Below are positions 7,314-14,879 of a DNA stretch of 16,826 nucleotides, in pieces. The position numbers were made by a program, and so were the translations under genes. Every line of letters starts with the position of its first letter. Positions within the stretch are counted from its first letter, which is position 1. The notes beneath the pieces are model-generated. The model saw nothing but the letters and a program-made list of their open reading frames with translations, was not told where the DNA came from and searched no databases. Location: the NCBI GenBank assembly GCA_023266435.1, contig JAHFQF010000023.1, forward strand, positions 1-16,826. Direction: 5' to 3'. Origin of the DNA: Legionellales bacterium. GTDB lineage: Bacteria; Pseudomonadota; Gammaproteobacteria; Berkiellales; Berkiellaceae.

Positions 7314-8912
7314 ATGGCACACGACGCACATGCCCACGAGCACCATGGTCCAGCCAAGGGCTTTATGCGCTGGGTTTTAACCACCAACCACAAAGACATC
7401 GGAACAATGTATCTCATCCTAAGTCTGATCATGTTTTTTGTCGGCGGAATCATGGCACTGTTGATTCGTGCTGAGCTTTTCAGTCCCGGCTTACACATTT
7501 TTGATCCCAATACATTCAACCAATTGACGACCATGCATGGCCTCATCATGGTATTTGGTGCAGTCATGCCTGCTTTCGTGGGACTAGCCAACTGGATGAT
7601 CCCTTTAATGATTGGCGCGCCAGATATGGCTATGCCCCGCATGAACAATCTGAGCTTTTGGATACTGCCTTTTGCGTTTACTATTTTGGCGTCTACTCTA
7701 CTCATGGAAGGAGGTGCGCCAAACTTTGGCTGGACGTTCTATGCACCTTTATCTACGTCTTATGGTCCACCTAGCACAGACTTCTTTATCTTGAGCGTAC
7801 ACTTGATGGGGATTTCATCCATCATGGGCGCTATCAACGTGATCGCCACCATTTTAAATCTACGCGCCCCTGGCCTCAGTATGATGAAGATGCCTATCTT
7901 CGTTTGGACCTGGCTCATCACGGCTTTCTTATTGATCGCGGTAATGCCTGTTCTAGCAGGCGCTGTGACCATGATGCTCACAGATAGACATTTTGGCACC
8001 TCCTTTTTCTCTGCTGCAGGTGGCGGGGATCCCGTGATGTTCCAACACATATTCTGGTTTTTTGGTCATCCGGAAGTGTATATCATGATTTTACCTGCTT
8101 TCGGTGTGGCTTCTCAGATCATCCCTACCTTTGCACGTAAACGCTTATTTGGTTTTTCGTCCATGATTTATGCAACCTCTAGTATTGCATTCCTTTCCTT
8201 TATCGTATGGGCTCACCATATGTTTACTACGGGGATGCCGGTTGCTGCAGAGTTATTCTTTATGTATGCAACGATGTTAATTGCCGTACCTACAGGGGTG
8301 AAGGTGTTTAACTGGGTTACTACTATGCTGAAAGGCTCGCTGACCTTTGAAACCCCGATGCTCTTCTCTATAGCCTTTGTGATACTATTCACCTTTGGCG
8401 GTTTCTCTGGCTTAATGCTATCTATTGCCCCCTCAGACATGCAATACCATGATACCTATTTCGTTGTCGCTCACTTCCACTATGTATTAGTACCCGGTGC
8501 TGTATTCTCCATCATGGCTGCTACCTATTTCTGGCTACCTAAGTGGTGCGGCAAGATGTATAGCGAAGTCCTAGGTAAAACACACTTTTGGTTAACCTTC
8601 GTTGGTATTAACTTAACGTTTTTCCCAATGCATTTTTCAGGTTTGGCTGGCATGCCTAGACGGATCCCCGACTACGCCTTGCAGTTTGCAGACTTTAATC
8701 GAATCTCTAGTGTAGGTGCGTTTCTCTTTGGATTTAGCCAGCTGCTGTTTGTTTATATCGTATTCAAAACAGTGTACGGCAAAGGCCCTAAAGCAACGAC
8801 CGCTGTTTGGGATAATCCTGCTGGACTAGAATGGACTGTACCTTCTCCAGCACCTTACCACACCTTTGAGACTCCTCCGCAAATTACGGATAGCACGCGG
8901 ACTCATACTTAA
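7314..8912 (+). CDS. coxA: Cytochrome c oxidase subunit I (A1-type heme-copper oxidase)
   Basis: This is the catalytic subunit: it reduces O2 to water at the heme a3-CuB centre and pumps protons across the inner membrane. The 532-residue protein has about twelve transmembrane helices. Ligands are all present: heme a H75 (TTMHGLIM) and H389, CuB H252 with the cross-link partner Y256 (GHPEVY) and H301/H302 (WAHHMF), heme a3 H387 (AHFHYV). D104 (GAPDMA) and E254 mark the D-channel, and PTGVKVFNW with K330 the K-channel, so this is an A1-type pump of the mitochondrial kind. The N-terminus is His-rich (five His in the first 11 residues), common in proteobacterial CoxA. AGAGGA at 7298-7303 supports the start. 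Confidence 0.98.
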   Translation: MAHDAHAHEHHGPAKGFMRWVLTTNHKDIGTMYLILSLIMFFVGGIMALLIRAELFSPGLHIFDPNTFNQLTTMHGLIMVFGAVMPAFVGLANWMIPLMIGAPDMAMPRMNNLSFWILPFAFTILASTLLMEGGAPNFGWTFYAPLSTSYGPPSTDFFILSVHLMGISSIMGAINVIATILNLRAPGLSMMKMPIFVWTWLITAFLLIAVMPVLAGAVTMMLTDRHFGTSFFSAAGGGDPVMFQHIFWFFGHPEVYIMILPAFGVASQIIPTFARKRLFGFSSMIYATSSIAFLSFIVWAHHMFTTGMPVAAELFFMYATMLIAVPTGVKVFNWVTTMLKGSLTFETPMLFSIAFVILFTFGGFSGLMLSIAPSDMQYHDTYFVVAHFHYVLVPGAVFSIMAATYFWLPKWCGKMYSEVLGKTHFWLTFVGINLTFFPMHFSGLAGMPRRIPDYALQFADFNRISSVGAFLFGFSQLLFVYIVFKTVYGKGPKATTAVWDNPAGLEWTVPSPAPYHTFETPPQITDSTRTHT

Positions 8913-8928
8913 TTAAACAAGGTGCGTT

Positions 8929-9462
8929 ATGAGTAAGCCTACGCTGGCCGCTAAAAATAAAAAAGTCTTAAAAATTACCGTGGGCGCTGCCCTCGGTATG
9001 TTTGCTTTTGCCTTTGCATTAATCCCTTTTTACAACGTCATGTGTAAACAATTAGGTATCAATGGCAAAACTAACCCCATGGTGGCTACACCCTCCTCTC
9101 TCGTGGTAGACGCCAGTCGTACGATTACGGTGCAATTTGATACTACCTTCAATGAAAATTTAAATTGGGAGTTTCGTCCCATGCATAAAACAGCTGTGCT
9201 GCATCCCGGCGAAGCCATTCACACAGCCTATTTTGCTAAAAACAACACAGATCATCGCATGACAATTCAAGCAATTCCTAGCGTCACGCCCGGGATAGCG
9301 GCACAATATGTCAAAAAATTAGAATGCTTTTGCTTTACCCAACAACATTTGGATGCTGGTGAAAGTGCGGAGATGGGGCTCGTTTTTGTACTGGATCCTG
9401 AAATCCCAGACAACGTTCACACCATGACGCTTTCTTACACGTTATTTGATGTTACTAATTGA
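8929..9462 (+). CDS. ctaG: Cytochrome c oxidase copper-insertion factor CtaG (Cox11)
   Basis: Cox11/CtaG delivers copper to the CuB site of subunit I from the periplasmic face. The 177-residue protein has a short cytoplasmic N-tail, one transmembrane helix (about 14-34), then FYNVMCKQLGINGKT with a conserved Cys (C39) and a soluble immunoglobulin-like domain. The copper-binding CFCF motif is present (C133, C135 in LECFCF), followed by the family's DPEIPDNVHTMTLSYT block. It starts 17 nt after coxA with AAGG upstream and precedes coxC by 13 nt, the usual position of this gene in proteobacterial cox operons. Confidence 0.96.
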   Translation: MSKPTLAAKNKKVLKITVGAALGMFAFAFALIPFYNVMCKQLGINGKTNPMVATPSSLVVDASRTITVQFDTTFNENLNWEFRPMHKTAVLHPGEAIHTAYFAKNNTDHRMTIQAIPSVTPGIAAQYVKKLECFCFTQQHLDAGESAEMGLVFVLDPEIPDNVHTMTLSYTLFDVTN

Positions 9463-9475
9463 TGGAGGCTCCCCC

Positions 9476-10351
9476 ATGGCGCAGGAATATGAACACTATT
9501 ATGTCCCCTCACAAAGTGCTTGGCCTATTGTAACCGCCACGGGACTCGGTTGCTTTGCTATCGGCCTTGCCAATATTATTCACGGCAAAGCTTACGGTAG
9601 CTTCTTTTTTGTTTTAAGCATGATCCTGATTATCGGCGTCCTGTATGCTTGGTTTAAAGACGTCATTATAGAGAGCGATCAAGGGCTTTACAGCGCACAA
9701 ATGGACCGGACCTTTCGCTGGGGTATGTTTTGGTTTATTTTTTCAGAGGTCATGTTCTTCGCTGCGTTTTTTGGCGCGCTGTTTTATTGCAGAGAATTGT
9801 CTGTTCCTTGGTTAGGTGGCGATGGCGCAAAGGACATGACTCATGCCCTACTTTGGCCTGAATTCAAAGCGGCTTGGCCTTTGCTGACTACACCAGATCC
9901 TACGGCCTATGCACCCGTTAAACATGCCATGTCTGCCTGGGGCTTACCAGCCATTAATACGCTGATCTTACTAACCTCCGGCGCGACTTTAACTTGGGCT
10001 CACTGGGGCTTAAAAGAAAACCGCCGCCGCCAACTCAATCAAGGGCTATTGTTAACCGTGATTTTAGGGGCTCTGTTCCTAACCTGTCAGGTTTATGAGT
10101 ACATTCATGCTTATCATGAGCTCAATTTGAAATTAAGTTCCGGGGTCTACGGCAGCACTTTCTTCATGCTTACCGGTTTCCACGGTTTGCATGTGACTAT
10201 TGGTACCATCATGTTGGCCACCATGTTATACAGAACCCTGCAAGGCCATTTCAGCCCTTCTCGCCACTTTGGCTTTGAAGCAGTGGCTTGGTATTGGCAT
10301 TTTGTGGATGTGGTCTGGTTGCTCTTGTTTATCCTGGTTTATTGGCTATAG
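9476..10351 (+). CDS. coxC: Cytochrome c oxidase subunit III
   Basis: Subunit III is a non-catalytic membrane subunit that stabilises the oxidase and supports proton uptake by the D-channel. The 291-residue protein shows seven hydrophobic helices and conserved blocks including RWGMFWFIFSEVMFFAAFF, GLPAINTLILLTSG, GSTFFMLTGFHGLHVTIG and FEAVAWYWHFVDVVWL at its end. An in-frame ATG at 9446 inside ctaG is rejected: a perfect GGAGG (9464-9468) lies 7 nt before ATG 9476, and AQEYEHYYVP is the normal subunit III N-terminus. It is the last structural gene of this block, followed by a GC-rich hairpin. Confidence 0.97.
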   Translation: MAQEYEHYYVPSQSAWPIVTATGLGCFAIGLANIIHGKAYGSFFFVLSMILIIGVLYAWFKDVIIESDQGLYSAQMDRTFRWGMFWFIFSEVMFFAAFFGALFYCRELSVPWLGGDGAKDMTHALLWPEFKAAWPLLTTPDPTAYAPVKHAMSAWGLPAINTLILLTSGATLTWAHWGLKENRRRQLNQGLLLTVILGALFLTCQVYEYIHAYHELNLKLSSGVYGSTFFMLTGFHGLHVTIGTIMLATMLYRTLQGHFSPSRHFGFEAVAWYWHFVDVVWLLLFILVYWL

Positions 10352-10361
10352 CCCTTTCGAC

Positions 10362-10386
10362 AGCCCCCCTTACGGACGGGGGGGCT
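10362..10386. terminator. GC-rich hairpin between convergent coxC and the DUF2909 gene
   Basis: AGCCCCCC (10362-10369) pairs perfectly with GGGGGGCT (10379-10386) around a 9-nt loop, giving an 8-bp, six-GC stem 11 nt after the coxC stop and 20 nt beyond the DUF2909 stop on the other strand. It is well placed as a shared terminator for the two converging genes. No long U-tract follows on either strand, so termination strength is uncertain. Confidence 0.5.
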
Positions 10387-10405
10387 TCTCACCTCACAAC
10401 GTTTC

Positions 10406-10660
10406 TTATTGCGCCGGAGCCGATACTGCACTTGGCGCCCTCTCTCCTAAAGCGTGCGGATGCAACCACCCCAGCTTAAATCCTAAAATTAAAAAGCCAA
10501 ATAATAAAAATGATAGCGTAATACGCACCGTTAAAGACTTTACGGTACGAGTTGAATGGCTTTTTTCTGTCAATAAAAAATAACAGGCAAAACCCAAACT
10601 AATAAAAATCAAAATGAAGAAAACAATGATGAGATTCGTTGATAAAACGGTTGCTAGCAT
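10406..10660 (-). CDS. DUF2909 / twin-transmembrane small protein
   Basis: The 84-residue minus-strand protein has two membrane helices, about 8-30 (NLIIVFFILIFISLGFACYFLL) and 44-65, joined by a short basic loop TEKSHSTRTVKSLTVRITLS. That loop followed by the second helix matches the DUF2909 (twin-transmembrane) family, which is regularly found, often in this opposite orientation, between coxC and SURF1 in Gammaproteobacteria. AGGGTAGG lies just upstream of the start (10663-10670 on the minus strand), supporting ATG at 10660. The Pro/Ala-rich tail after residue 66 extends into the periplasm or cytoplasm (orientation unknown). Function is not established; the context suggests a small oxidase-associated subunit or assembly helper. 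Confidence 0.8.
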   Translation of the reverse strand: MLATVLSTNLIIVFFILIFISLGFACYFLLTEKSHSTRTVKSLTVRITLSFLLFGFLILGFKLGWLHPHALGERAPSAVSAPAQ

Positions 10661-10884
10661 ATCCTACCCTCTAGTAAAATGACCCTGTTTGACTCGTAAG
10701 TGTTCAAGAGTATTAAGATTAAGGCACTGTGTAGTCTGGCCAATCTTTGGTGAAAAAAAGCCAGTGGGCCTGCGCAGAGACCGGCCCCTACGCTTTAGTA
10801 TTACTATTACCCTTTGAACAATTATGTTGACTCTCAACGCCCGTGCCTATTGCGGCATTATAACATTAAAAATGACCTACTTTT
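10661..10884. other. Divergent intergenic region between DUF2909 and SURF1
   Basis: These 224 nt must hold the promoters of both flanking genes. A perfect TATAAT reads on the minus strand (complement of 10857-10862), and TTGAAC (10814-10819) and TTGACT (10827-10832) read on the plus strand, but none has a partner hexamer at normal spacing. A weak inverted repeat GGGCC/GGCCC sits around 10768-10790. I see no convincing gene or RNA here. Confidence 0.4.
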
Positions 10885-11646
10885 ATGATCAAAAAAAGAA
10901 GCTTGAGTTGTGCGATAGGGCCTTACCGATGTGATGTCCCCATTACTATGTTGGTTTTATCTCTTATTTTTATCGTGCTCACCGCCTGTCTCTCTGTGTG
11001 GCAATATCAACGAGGCCAGCAAAAGGCTGCCTGGCTACGGTCCAGTGAGGCGCGTGCAACACGCTCAGTCAATGACTGGGTCACTCAAAAAACAGAGATC
11101 CCTGCTCACTTTTCAAAAATCACGGCCTCTGGTTCTTTTGATTCCAAACACATTTTTTTATTAGAAAATCGCTTTTATCAAGAGCGCCTAGGCTATGATG
11201 TCTTAGTGCCTTTTAAACTGACTAACAGTGATCAATGGATTATAGTGAATCTAGGTTTTGTCCAAAGGTTAATTGAACGCACCATGATGCCCACTTTGCC
11301 TGAGATTCCGTCTACTGAAATGACTTTGTCCGGAGTCGCCTTATATCCGAAGCGTAATCGCCTGATCAGTGATTGGATAGAAAACCTGGCTGTACACTGG
11401 CCTTTTGTGATTCAAGATATTAATTTAGAAGGCATGGGTCATCTATTAGACATGTCTTTCAGCCCTTTTTTACTCGACATTGATCAACCCAATGTGTTTA
11501 ATTTACCGAAAGAAAGTAAATCAGCGTACCTTTCTCCACAAAGACATTACGGTTATGCCCTGCAATGGGGGCTACTGAGTCTGACGTTGATGCTTTGTTT
11601 TATTTTTGCTTTTATCCATCCAATGAGAGACAAAATCCATGACTGA
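10885..11646 (+). CDS. SURF1 family cytochrome oxidase biogenesis protein
   Basis: SURF1/Shy1 proteins act in heme a insertion into subunit I, probably receiving heme A from the COX15 synthase. The 253-residue protein has the family layout: an N-terminal transmembrane helix (about 22-38) ending in WQYQRGQQK, a periplasmic domain with IVNLGFVQR and SGVALYPKR, and a C-terminal helix (about 223-245) beginning YALQWGLL. The ATG at 10885 gives about 20 residues before the first helix and has no good Shine-Dalgarno; ATG 10948 is a possible alternative that would leave almost no cytoplasmic tail, so 10885 is preferred. It overlaps the next gene by 8 nt (ATGACTGA). Confidence 0.92.
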   Translation: MIKKRSLSCAIGPYRCDVPITMLVLSLIFIVLTACLSVWQYQRGQQKAAWLRSSEARATRSVNDWVTQKTEIPAHFSKITASGSFDSKHIFLLENRFYQERLGYDVLVPFKLTNSDQWIIVNLGFVQRLIERTMMPTLPEIPSTEMTLSGVALYPKRNRLISDWIENLAVHWPFVIQDINLEGMGHLLDMSFSPFLLDIDQPNVFNLPKESKSAYLSPQRHYGYALQWGLLSLTLMLCFIFAFIHPMRDKIHD

Positions 11647-12220
11647 TGCGCGCACTCAGCGTCGTGCAAGAACGACAATCATCCTATTTTTGGCTATTTT
11701 AATAGGCCCTGCTTTATATGCCCACTATCTCTTTGGCCAAGCCAATCCTCAAACAATTAAGACAAAAAACTATGGGGAATTGATTAGACCCCCAATCTTG
11801 CTGGAAAACTTGTCTTTTACTACACCAAACGCAGCGGAAATCTTGGCACATCGTAAATGGTCTTTAGTACTTATCAACACCTCTGCAACGTGTGATGCTG
11901 CTTGTGAAAAGGCACTGTATCATATGCGGCAACTACATCAAGCACTGCATAAAAATCAATCCCGCCTGCAGCGCGCTGTTTGGCTCAATGCCGCTATGGA
12001 TAATCAAGCTATACAAAATTTGATCACTCAAAGCTACACCGGGATGACTACTTTTTTCCTGAGTGAAATAGGAGAGCCACTTTTGCCAGCTGATCAAACG
12101 GCTTGTATCGTACTGATCGATCCGCTAGGTAATGTCATGATGCGTTACCCTCTAGATGCTGATCCTATGAAAGTGTTAAAAGACATCAAGCATTTACATG
12201 CTGTTTCTCAAATAGGATAA
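11639..12220 (+). CDS. SCO-like thioredoxin-fold protein lacking the copper-binding His
   Basis: The 193-residue protein has an N-terminal membrane anchor (about 12-32) and a periplasmic domain with VLINTSATCDAACEKALYHM, whose C85-x3-C89 corresponds to the CPDVCP of SCO/SenC proteins. Later, LPADQTACIVLIDPLGN (149-165) aligns with the SCO segment VDH-x-A-x-LIDP, but Gln (Q153) replaces the His that completes the copper site. A conserved but uncharacterised protein of this size is commonly found between SURF1 and COX15 in gammaproteobacterial cox loci. A likely role is thiol or copper handling during CuA/CuB assembly, by inference. It starts within the SURF1 stop and ends 7 nt before ctaA. Confidence 0.75.
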   Translation: MTDARTQRRARTTIILFLAILIGPALYAHYLFGQANPQTIKTKNYGELIRPPILLENLSFTTPNAAEILAHRKWSLVLINTSATCDAACEKALYHMRQLHQALHKNQSRLQRAVWLNAAMDNQAIQNLITQSYTGMTTFFLSEIGEPLLPADQTACIVLIDPLGNVMMRYPLDADPMKVLKDIKHLHAVSQIG

Positions 12221-12227
12221 GCCCACG

Positions 12228-13208
12228 ATGAAGCAATCAAAAACCTTCTATTTTGCTGTATTAGGCTGCATTTTTACGTTTGGTGTGATTTTACTGGGGA
12301 GTTATACTCGGCTCACGGACGCTGGTCTAGGTTGCCCAGACTGGCCTGGCTGTTATGGTCATCTCGCAGTCCCTTCTACTCCGTCCGCCATTGCACATGC
12401 CACCACGGAATACCCTCACATGCCTTTGGCTGCCGAAAAAGCATGGACAGAAATGGTGCATCGTTATTTTGCGGGCACTTTAGGACTCATTGTCTTTGGT
12501 GTCAGCATCGCCTCTCTGCGTGCACATCGACAAAAAGTACCTGTATGGTTGCCCTGTACACTCATGCTGTTGATCGTGTTTCAAGCAGCACTTGGTATGT
12601 GGACAGTCACGCTGAAACTGTTACCTGTTGTTGTGATGGGACATTTATTAGGTGGATTCTGTACATTTGGCTTACTAGGCCTCATTGCATTCAAATTACA
12701 AGCTAGCCGCGCGAGCCAGCGCGGAGAAAACCGACCTCTACAGGTGGCTGGGTTATTAACGCTGCTGTTGCTAGTTGGACAGATATTCTTAGGTGGTTGG
12801 ACCTCTTCTAATTATGCCGCCTTAGTATGCCCAGATTTCCCAACTTGTTTGGGGCAGTGGTGGCCAACTTTCGACAGTAAAGCCTTTGATTTAACTACCG
12901 GTGTAGGTTATGACGTGCCCTCTCTGGCTATGGATAATCATTTACGTGTAGTGATTCAGGCTACTCATCGATTAGGCGCACTGCTACTCAGTGGTGTCAC
13001 GTTGGTATTCTTAGGACTACTATGGCGCGCTCACTACCGTTGTATCAGCGTTGTGCTGGCGACTTTATTGAGTTTACAAATCACTTTGGGCATCAGTAAT
13101 GTGCTCTATCTATTACCTTTACCCGTGGCAGTTATGCATACTGGCGTGGGCGCATTATTGTTCCTCGCATTTTTGTATGCCAATCATTTAATTTGGAAAA
13201 AATCATGA
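12228..13208 (+). CDS. ctaA: Heme A synthase CtaA (COX15)
   Basis: COX15/CtaA oxidises the C8 methyl of heme O to the formyl group, yielding heme A for the oxidase. The 326-residue protein shows eight hydrophobic helices in two homologous halves. The four heme-ligand histidines are visible: H78 (EMVHRYFAG), H139 (GHLLGG), H247 (ATHRLG) and H304 (MHTGVG). Each half has a periplasmic cysteine pair, C36/C42 (GCPDWPGC) and C201/C207 (VCPDFPTC), plus GSYTRLTDAGL near the N-terminus. AGGATAAG 12213-12220 precedes the start. Its TGA overlaps the ctaB ATG (ATGA), so the two heme-modifying enzymes are probably translationally coupled. Confidence 0.96.
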   Translation: MKQSKTFYFAVLGCIFTFGVILLGSYTRLTDAGLGCPDWPGCYGHLAVPSTPSAIAHATTEYPHMPLAAEKAWTEMVHRYFAGTLGLIVFGVSIASLRAHRQKVPVWLPCTLMLLIVFQAALGMWTVTLKLLPVVVMGHLLGGFCTFGLLGLIAFKLQASRASQRGENRPLQVAGLLTLLLLVGQIFLGGWTSSNYAALVCPDFPTCLGQWWPTFDSKAFDLTTGVGYDVPSLAMDNHLRVVIQATHRLGALLLSGVTLVFLGLLWRAHYRCISVVLATLLSLQITLGISNVLYLLPLPVAVMHTGVGALLFLAFLYANHLIWKKS

Positions 13209-14071
13209 GCACCACTGCTGCATGGCATGATTATTACGAGTTGTGCAAACCACGAGTTGTATTATTAATGCTTGTGACCGCTTGGGTCGGCATGGCACTC
13301 AGTACTCAGCAAATTCCCACCCCTTCTTTGATTCTTTGGGCTTCGCTAGGTATTGCTTGTTGTGCCAGCAGTGCAGCAGTCATTAATCACTTAGTGGAAA
13401 TTTCTATTGATAAAAAAATGCGCCGCACACAAAATCGCCCTTTAGCCGGTGGGCGTTTAATCTGGCAGAAAGCCTTATTATTTTCCCTGATATTAGGTGG
13501 CATTGGGTTCGCTCTGTTGTATACTCAAGTCAACCCTTTGACTGCCTGGCTGACACTCGGTAGTCAATTAACCTACGCCTTGTTCTATACGTTATTTTTG
13601 AAACATGCTACGCCACAAAATATCGTGATTGGCGGTATCGCAGGAGCAGCGCCCCCTCTATTAGGATGGACAAGTGTAACCAATGCCATTGATCCCAATA
13701 GTTTATTACTCGTCTTGATTATCTTTGCTTGGACTCCCCCCCATTTTTGGGCATTGGCTTTGTATCGCCAAGCTGATTATGAAAAGTCTGGCCTACCCAT
13801 GTTGCCTGTTACACATGGTGTTGCCTTCACTAAACTCAATATCTTGCTTTATACCCTGTTACTGATTTGCACCACTTTATGCCCTTTTATTTTTCAAATG
13901 TCTGGCTTACCGTATCTGGTCGGAGTCTTACCATTGAATGCTTGGTTTTTATGGCATACCTGGCGCTTATATCGCGATGCCTCCTGTCAGCATGGTCTGA
14001 AAGTATTTTGGGTATCCATTTGGTATTTATTGTATTTGTTTGTCTTATTATTGGTTGACCATTACATCTAA
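13205..14071 (+). CDS. ctaB: Heme O synthase (protoheme IX farnesyltransferase) CtaB/CyoE
   Basis: This UbiA-type prenyltransferase adds a farnesyl group to heme B, making heme O, the substrate of the preceding CtaA. The 288-residue protein begins with YYELCKPRVVLLMLVTAW and has about nine membrane helices. The first acidic motif is NHLVEISIDKKMRRTQNRPL; Glu at the first acidic position is also known in human COX10. The second acidic region is LYRQADYEKSGLPMLPVTHG, after AWTPPHFWALA. ATG 13205 (ATGA overlap with ctaA, GGAAAA 8-10 nt upstream) is preferred to an in-frame TTG at 13193. Confidence 0.96.
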   Translation: MSTTAAWHDYYELCKPRVVLLMLVTAWVGMALSTQQIPTPSLILWASLGIACCASSAAVINHLVEISIDKKMRRTQNRPLAGGRLIWQKALLFSLILGGIGFALLYTQVNPLTAWLTLGSQLTYALFYTLFLKHATPQNIVIGGIAGAAPPLLGWTSVTNAIDPNSLLLVLIIFAWTPPHFWALALYRQADYEKSGLPMLPVTHGVAFTKLNILLYTLLLICTTLCPFIFQMSGLPYLVGVLPLNAWFLWHTWRLYRDASCQHGLKVFWVSIWYLLYLFVLLLVDHYI

Positions 14072-14088
14072 AAAGTAGGAGATGACTT

Positions 14089-14694
14089 ATGAGAAAAAAA
14101 ACAACGCTGGTTGCTGTCGCTTTATCTCTTGCTTTAGGGTATGGCATTTGGAGAGAAATGCATTGGGATTTTTCACCAAAACCGACACAAACTGTACAAC
14201 AAATTACTGAGCTCTTTCCCACTAAAGTCTTACCTGAGTTGAATTTTGTGAATCAAAATGGTCAGTTGATGACCACTCAAGATCTCAAAGGAAAATGGCA
14301 TCTTTTTTTCATGGGTTATAGCAATTGCCCAGATGTATGTCCTCTCTTACTCTCACACATGCAAACTGTCATGCCGCAATTGAGCGAACAGCCTGTTGAT
14401 TTTATGTTTGTGACAGCCGATCCTAAACGCGATACCCCAGAAGTATTACGTCAATATTTACAAGGCTATGACAAACAGTTCATTGGTTTGACTAGCGATG
14501 AAACAACCATTCAATCATTAATTCAAACTTTAGGTGTTTTTGTAACTACTAATGAAGACGGTACGCTAGATCATCAAGGTGTGCTGTTTATGGTTAATCC
14601 TGAAGCACAGATAGTGGCACTCTTAAATCAACCCAACGATCCTGTTGTCATCGTGAATGATGTGCAACAACTCATCGCACAGTCTTTGAGGTAA
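14089..14694 (+). CDS. SCO1/SenC family copper chaperone
   Basis: SCO proteins bind copper through a CxxxC pair and a distal His and mature the CuA site of subunit II. The 201-residue protein has an N-terminal anchor (about 5-20), then a thioredoxin fold with GYSNCPDVCPLLLSHM (C80, C84), FVTADPKRDTPEVLRQYL, and H162 in TLDHQGVLFMVNP, so all three ligands are present. AGGAG (14077-14081) lies 7 nt before the ATG. It is 17 nt downstream of ctaB and ends the assembly cluster. Compare the SCO-like gene at 11639, which lacks the His. Confidence 0.95.
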   Translation: MRKKTTLVAVALSLALGYGIWREMHWDFSPKPTQTVQQITELFPTKVLPELNFVNQNGQLMTTQDLKGKWHLFFMGYSNCPDVCPLLLSHMQTVMPQLSEQPVDFMFVTADPKRDTPEVLRQYLQGYDKQFIGLTSDETTIQSLIQTLGVFVTTNEDGTLDHQGVLFMVNPEAQIVALLNQPNDPVVIVNDVQQLIAQSLR

Positions 14695-14704
14695 TTTATA
14701 GTCG

Positions 14705-14811
14705 TCGCACTTGATTCTTAGGCGTCGAGTCACGAGCAAACCGGAACGTACATAGTAGTACTTGAGGATTGCAAGCTGACGATGACAAAAACGCCTTAAA
14801 TTAAATCGCGA
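14705..14811. repeat. Long imperfect palindromic intergenic element
   Basis: The element folds back on itself over about 107 nt. The outer arms share TCGC (14705-14708) with GCGA (14808-14811), GGCGT (14721-14725) with ACGCC (14791-14795), and GTCA (14729-14732) with TGAC (14783-14786), with mismatches between. The inner arms share GCAA (14736-14739 region) with TTGC (14769-14772) and GTAC (14748-14751) with GTAC (14758-14761), with loop ATAGTA. Only one copy is in this window. The form resembles dispersed palindromes found in gammaproteobacterial intergenic regions, which is recollection, not a search result. Confidence 0.55.
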
Positions 14812-14813
14812 AG

Positions 14814-14830
14814 AGTGTATTTTCTACACT
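14814..14830. other. Small perfect hairpin between the palindrome and the terminator
   Basis: AGTGTA (14814-14819) pairs with TACACT (14825-14830) around loop TTTTC, followed on the plus strand by AATAAAAA. It may simply be part of the 3' structure downstream of the SCO gene. Confidence 0.35.
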
Positions 14831-14831
14831 A

Positions 14832-14856
14832 ATAAAAAGAGCCCGCAATCGGGCTC
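14832..14856 (-). terminator. Rho-independent terminator of the 608-residue minus-strand gene
   Basis: GAGCCCG (14839-14845) and CGGGCTC (14850-14856) form a perfect 7-bp GC-rich stem with a CAAT loop. Read on the minus strand the stem is followed by TTTTTATT (complement of 14831-14838), the classic U-tract, 24 nt after the minus-strand stop. For plus-strand transcription from the SCO gene the hairpin has no U-tract, though it could act weakly. Confidence 0.85.
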
Positions 14857-14879
14857 CCTTCTAACAATAACAACCTACA

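Noticed and set aside
7271..7705. 144-codon minus-strand frame opposite the coxB end and coxA start
   Set aside because: Lies antisense to strongly conserved coxA, with low-complexity composition and no recognisable domain; a shadow of the coding strand.
10200..10583. 127-codon plus-strand frame running out of coxC over the hairpin and the DUF2909 gene
   Set aside because: Out of frame with coxC and antisense to a recognised protein; no family and no ribosome-binding site.
10821..10933. 36-codon plus-strand frame overlapping the SURF1 start
   Set aside because: No ribosome-binding site, no recognisable features and overlap with a conserved gene.
13887..14222. 111-codon minus-strand frame across the ctaB/SCO junction
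   Set aside because: Antisense to two well-identified genes and no homology recognised.
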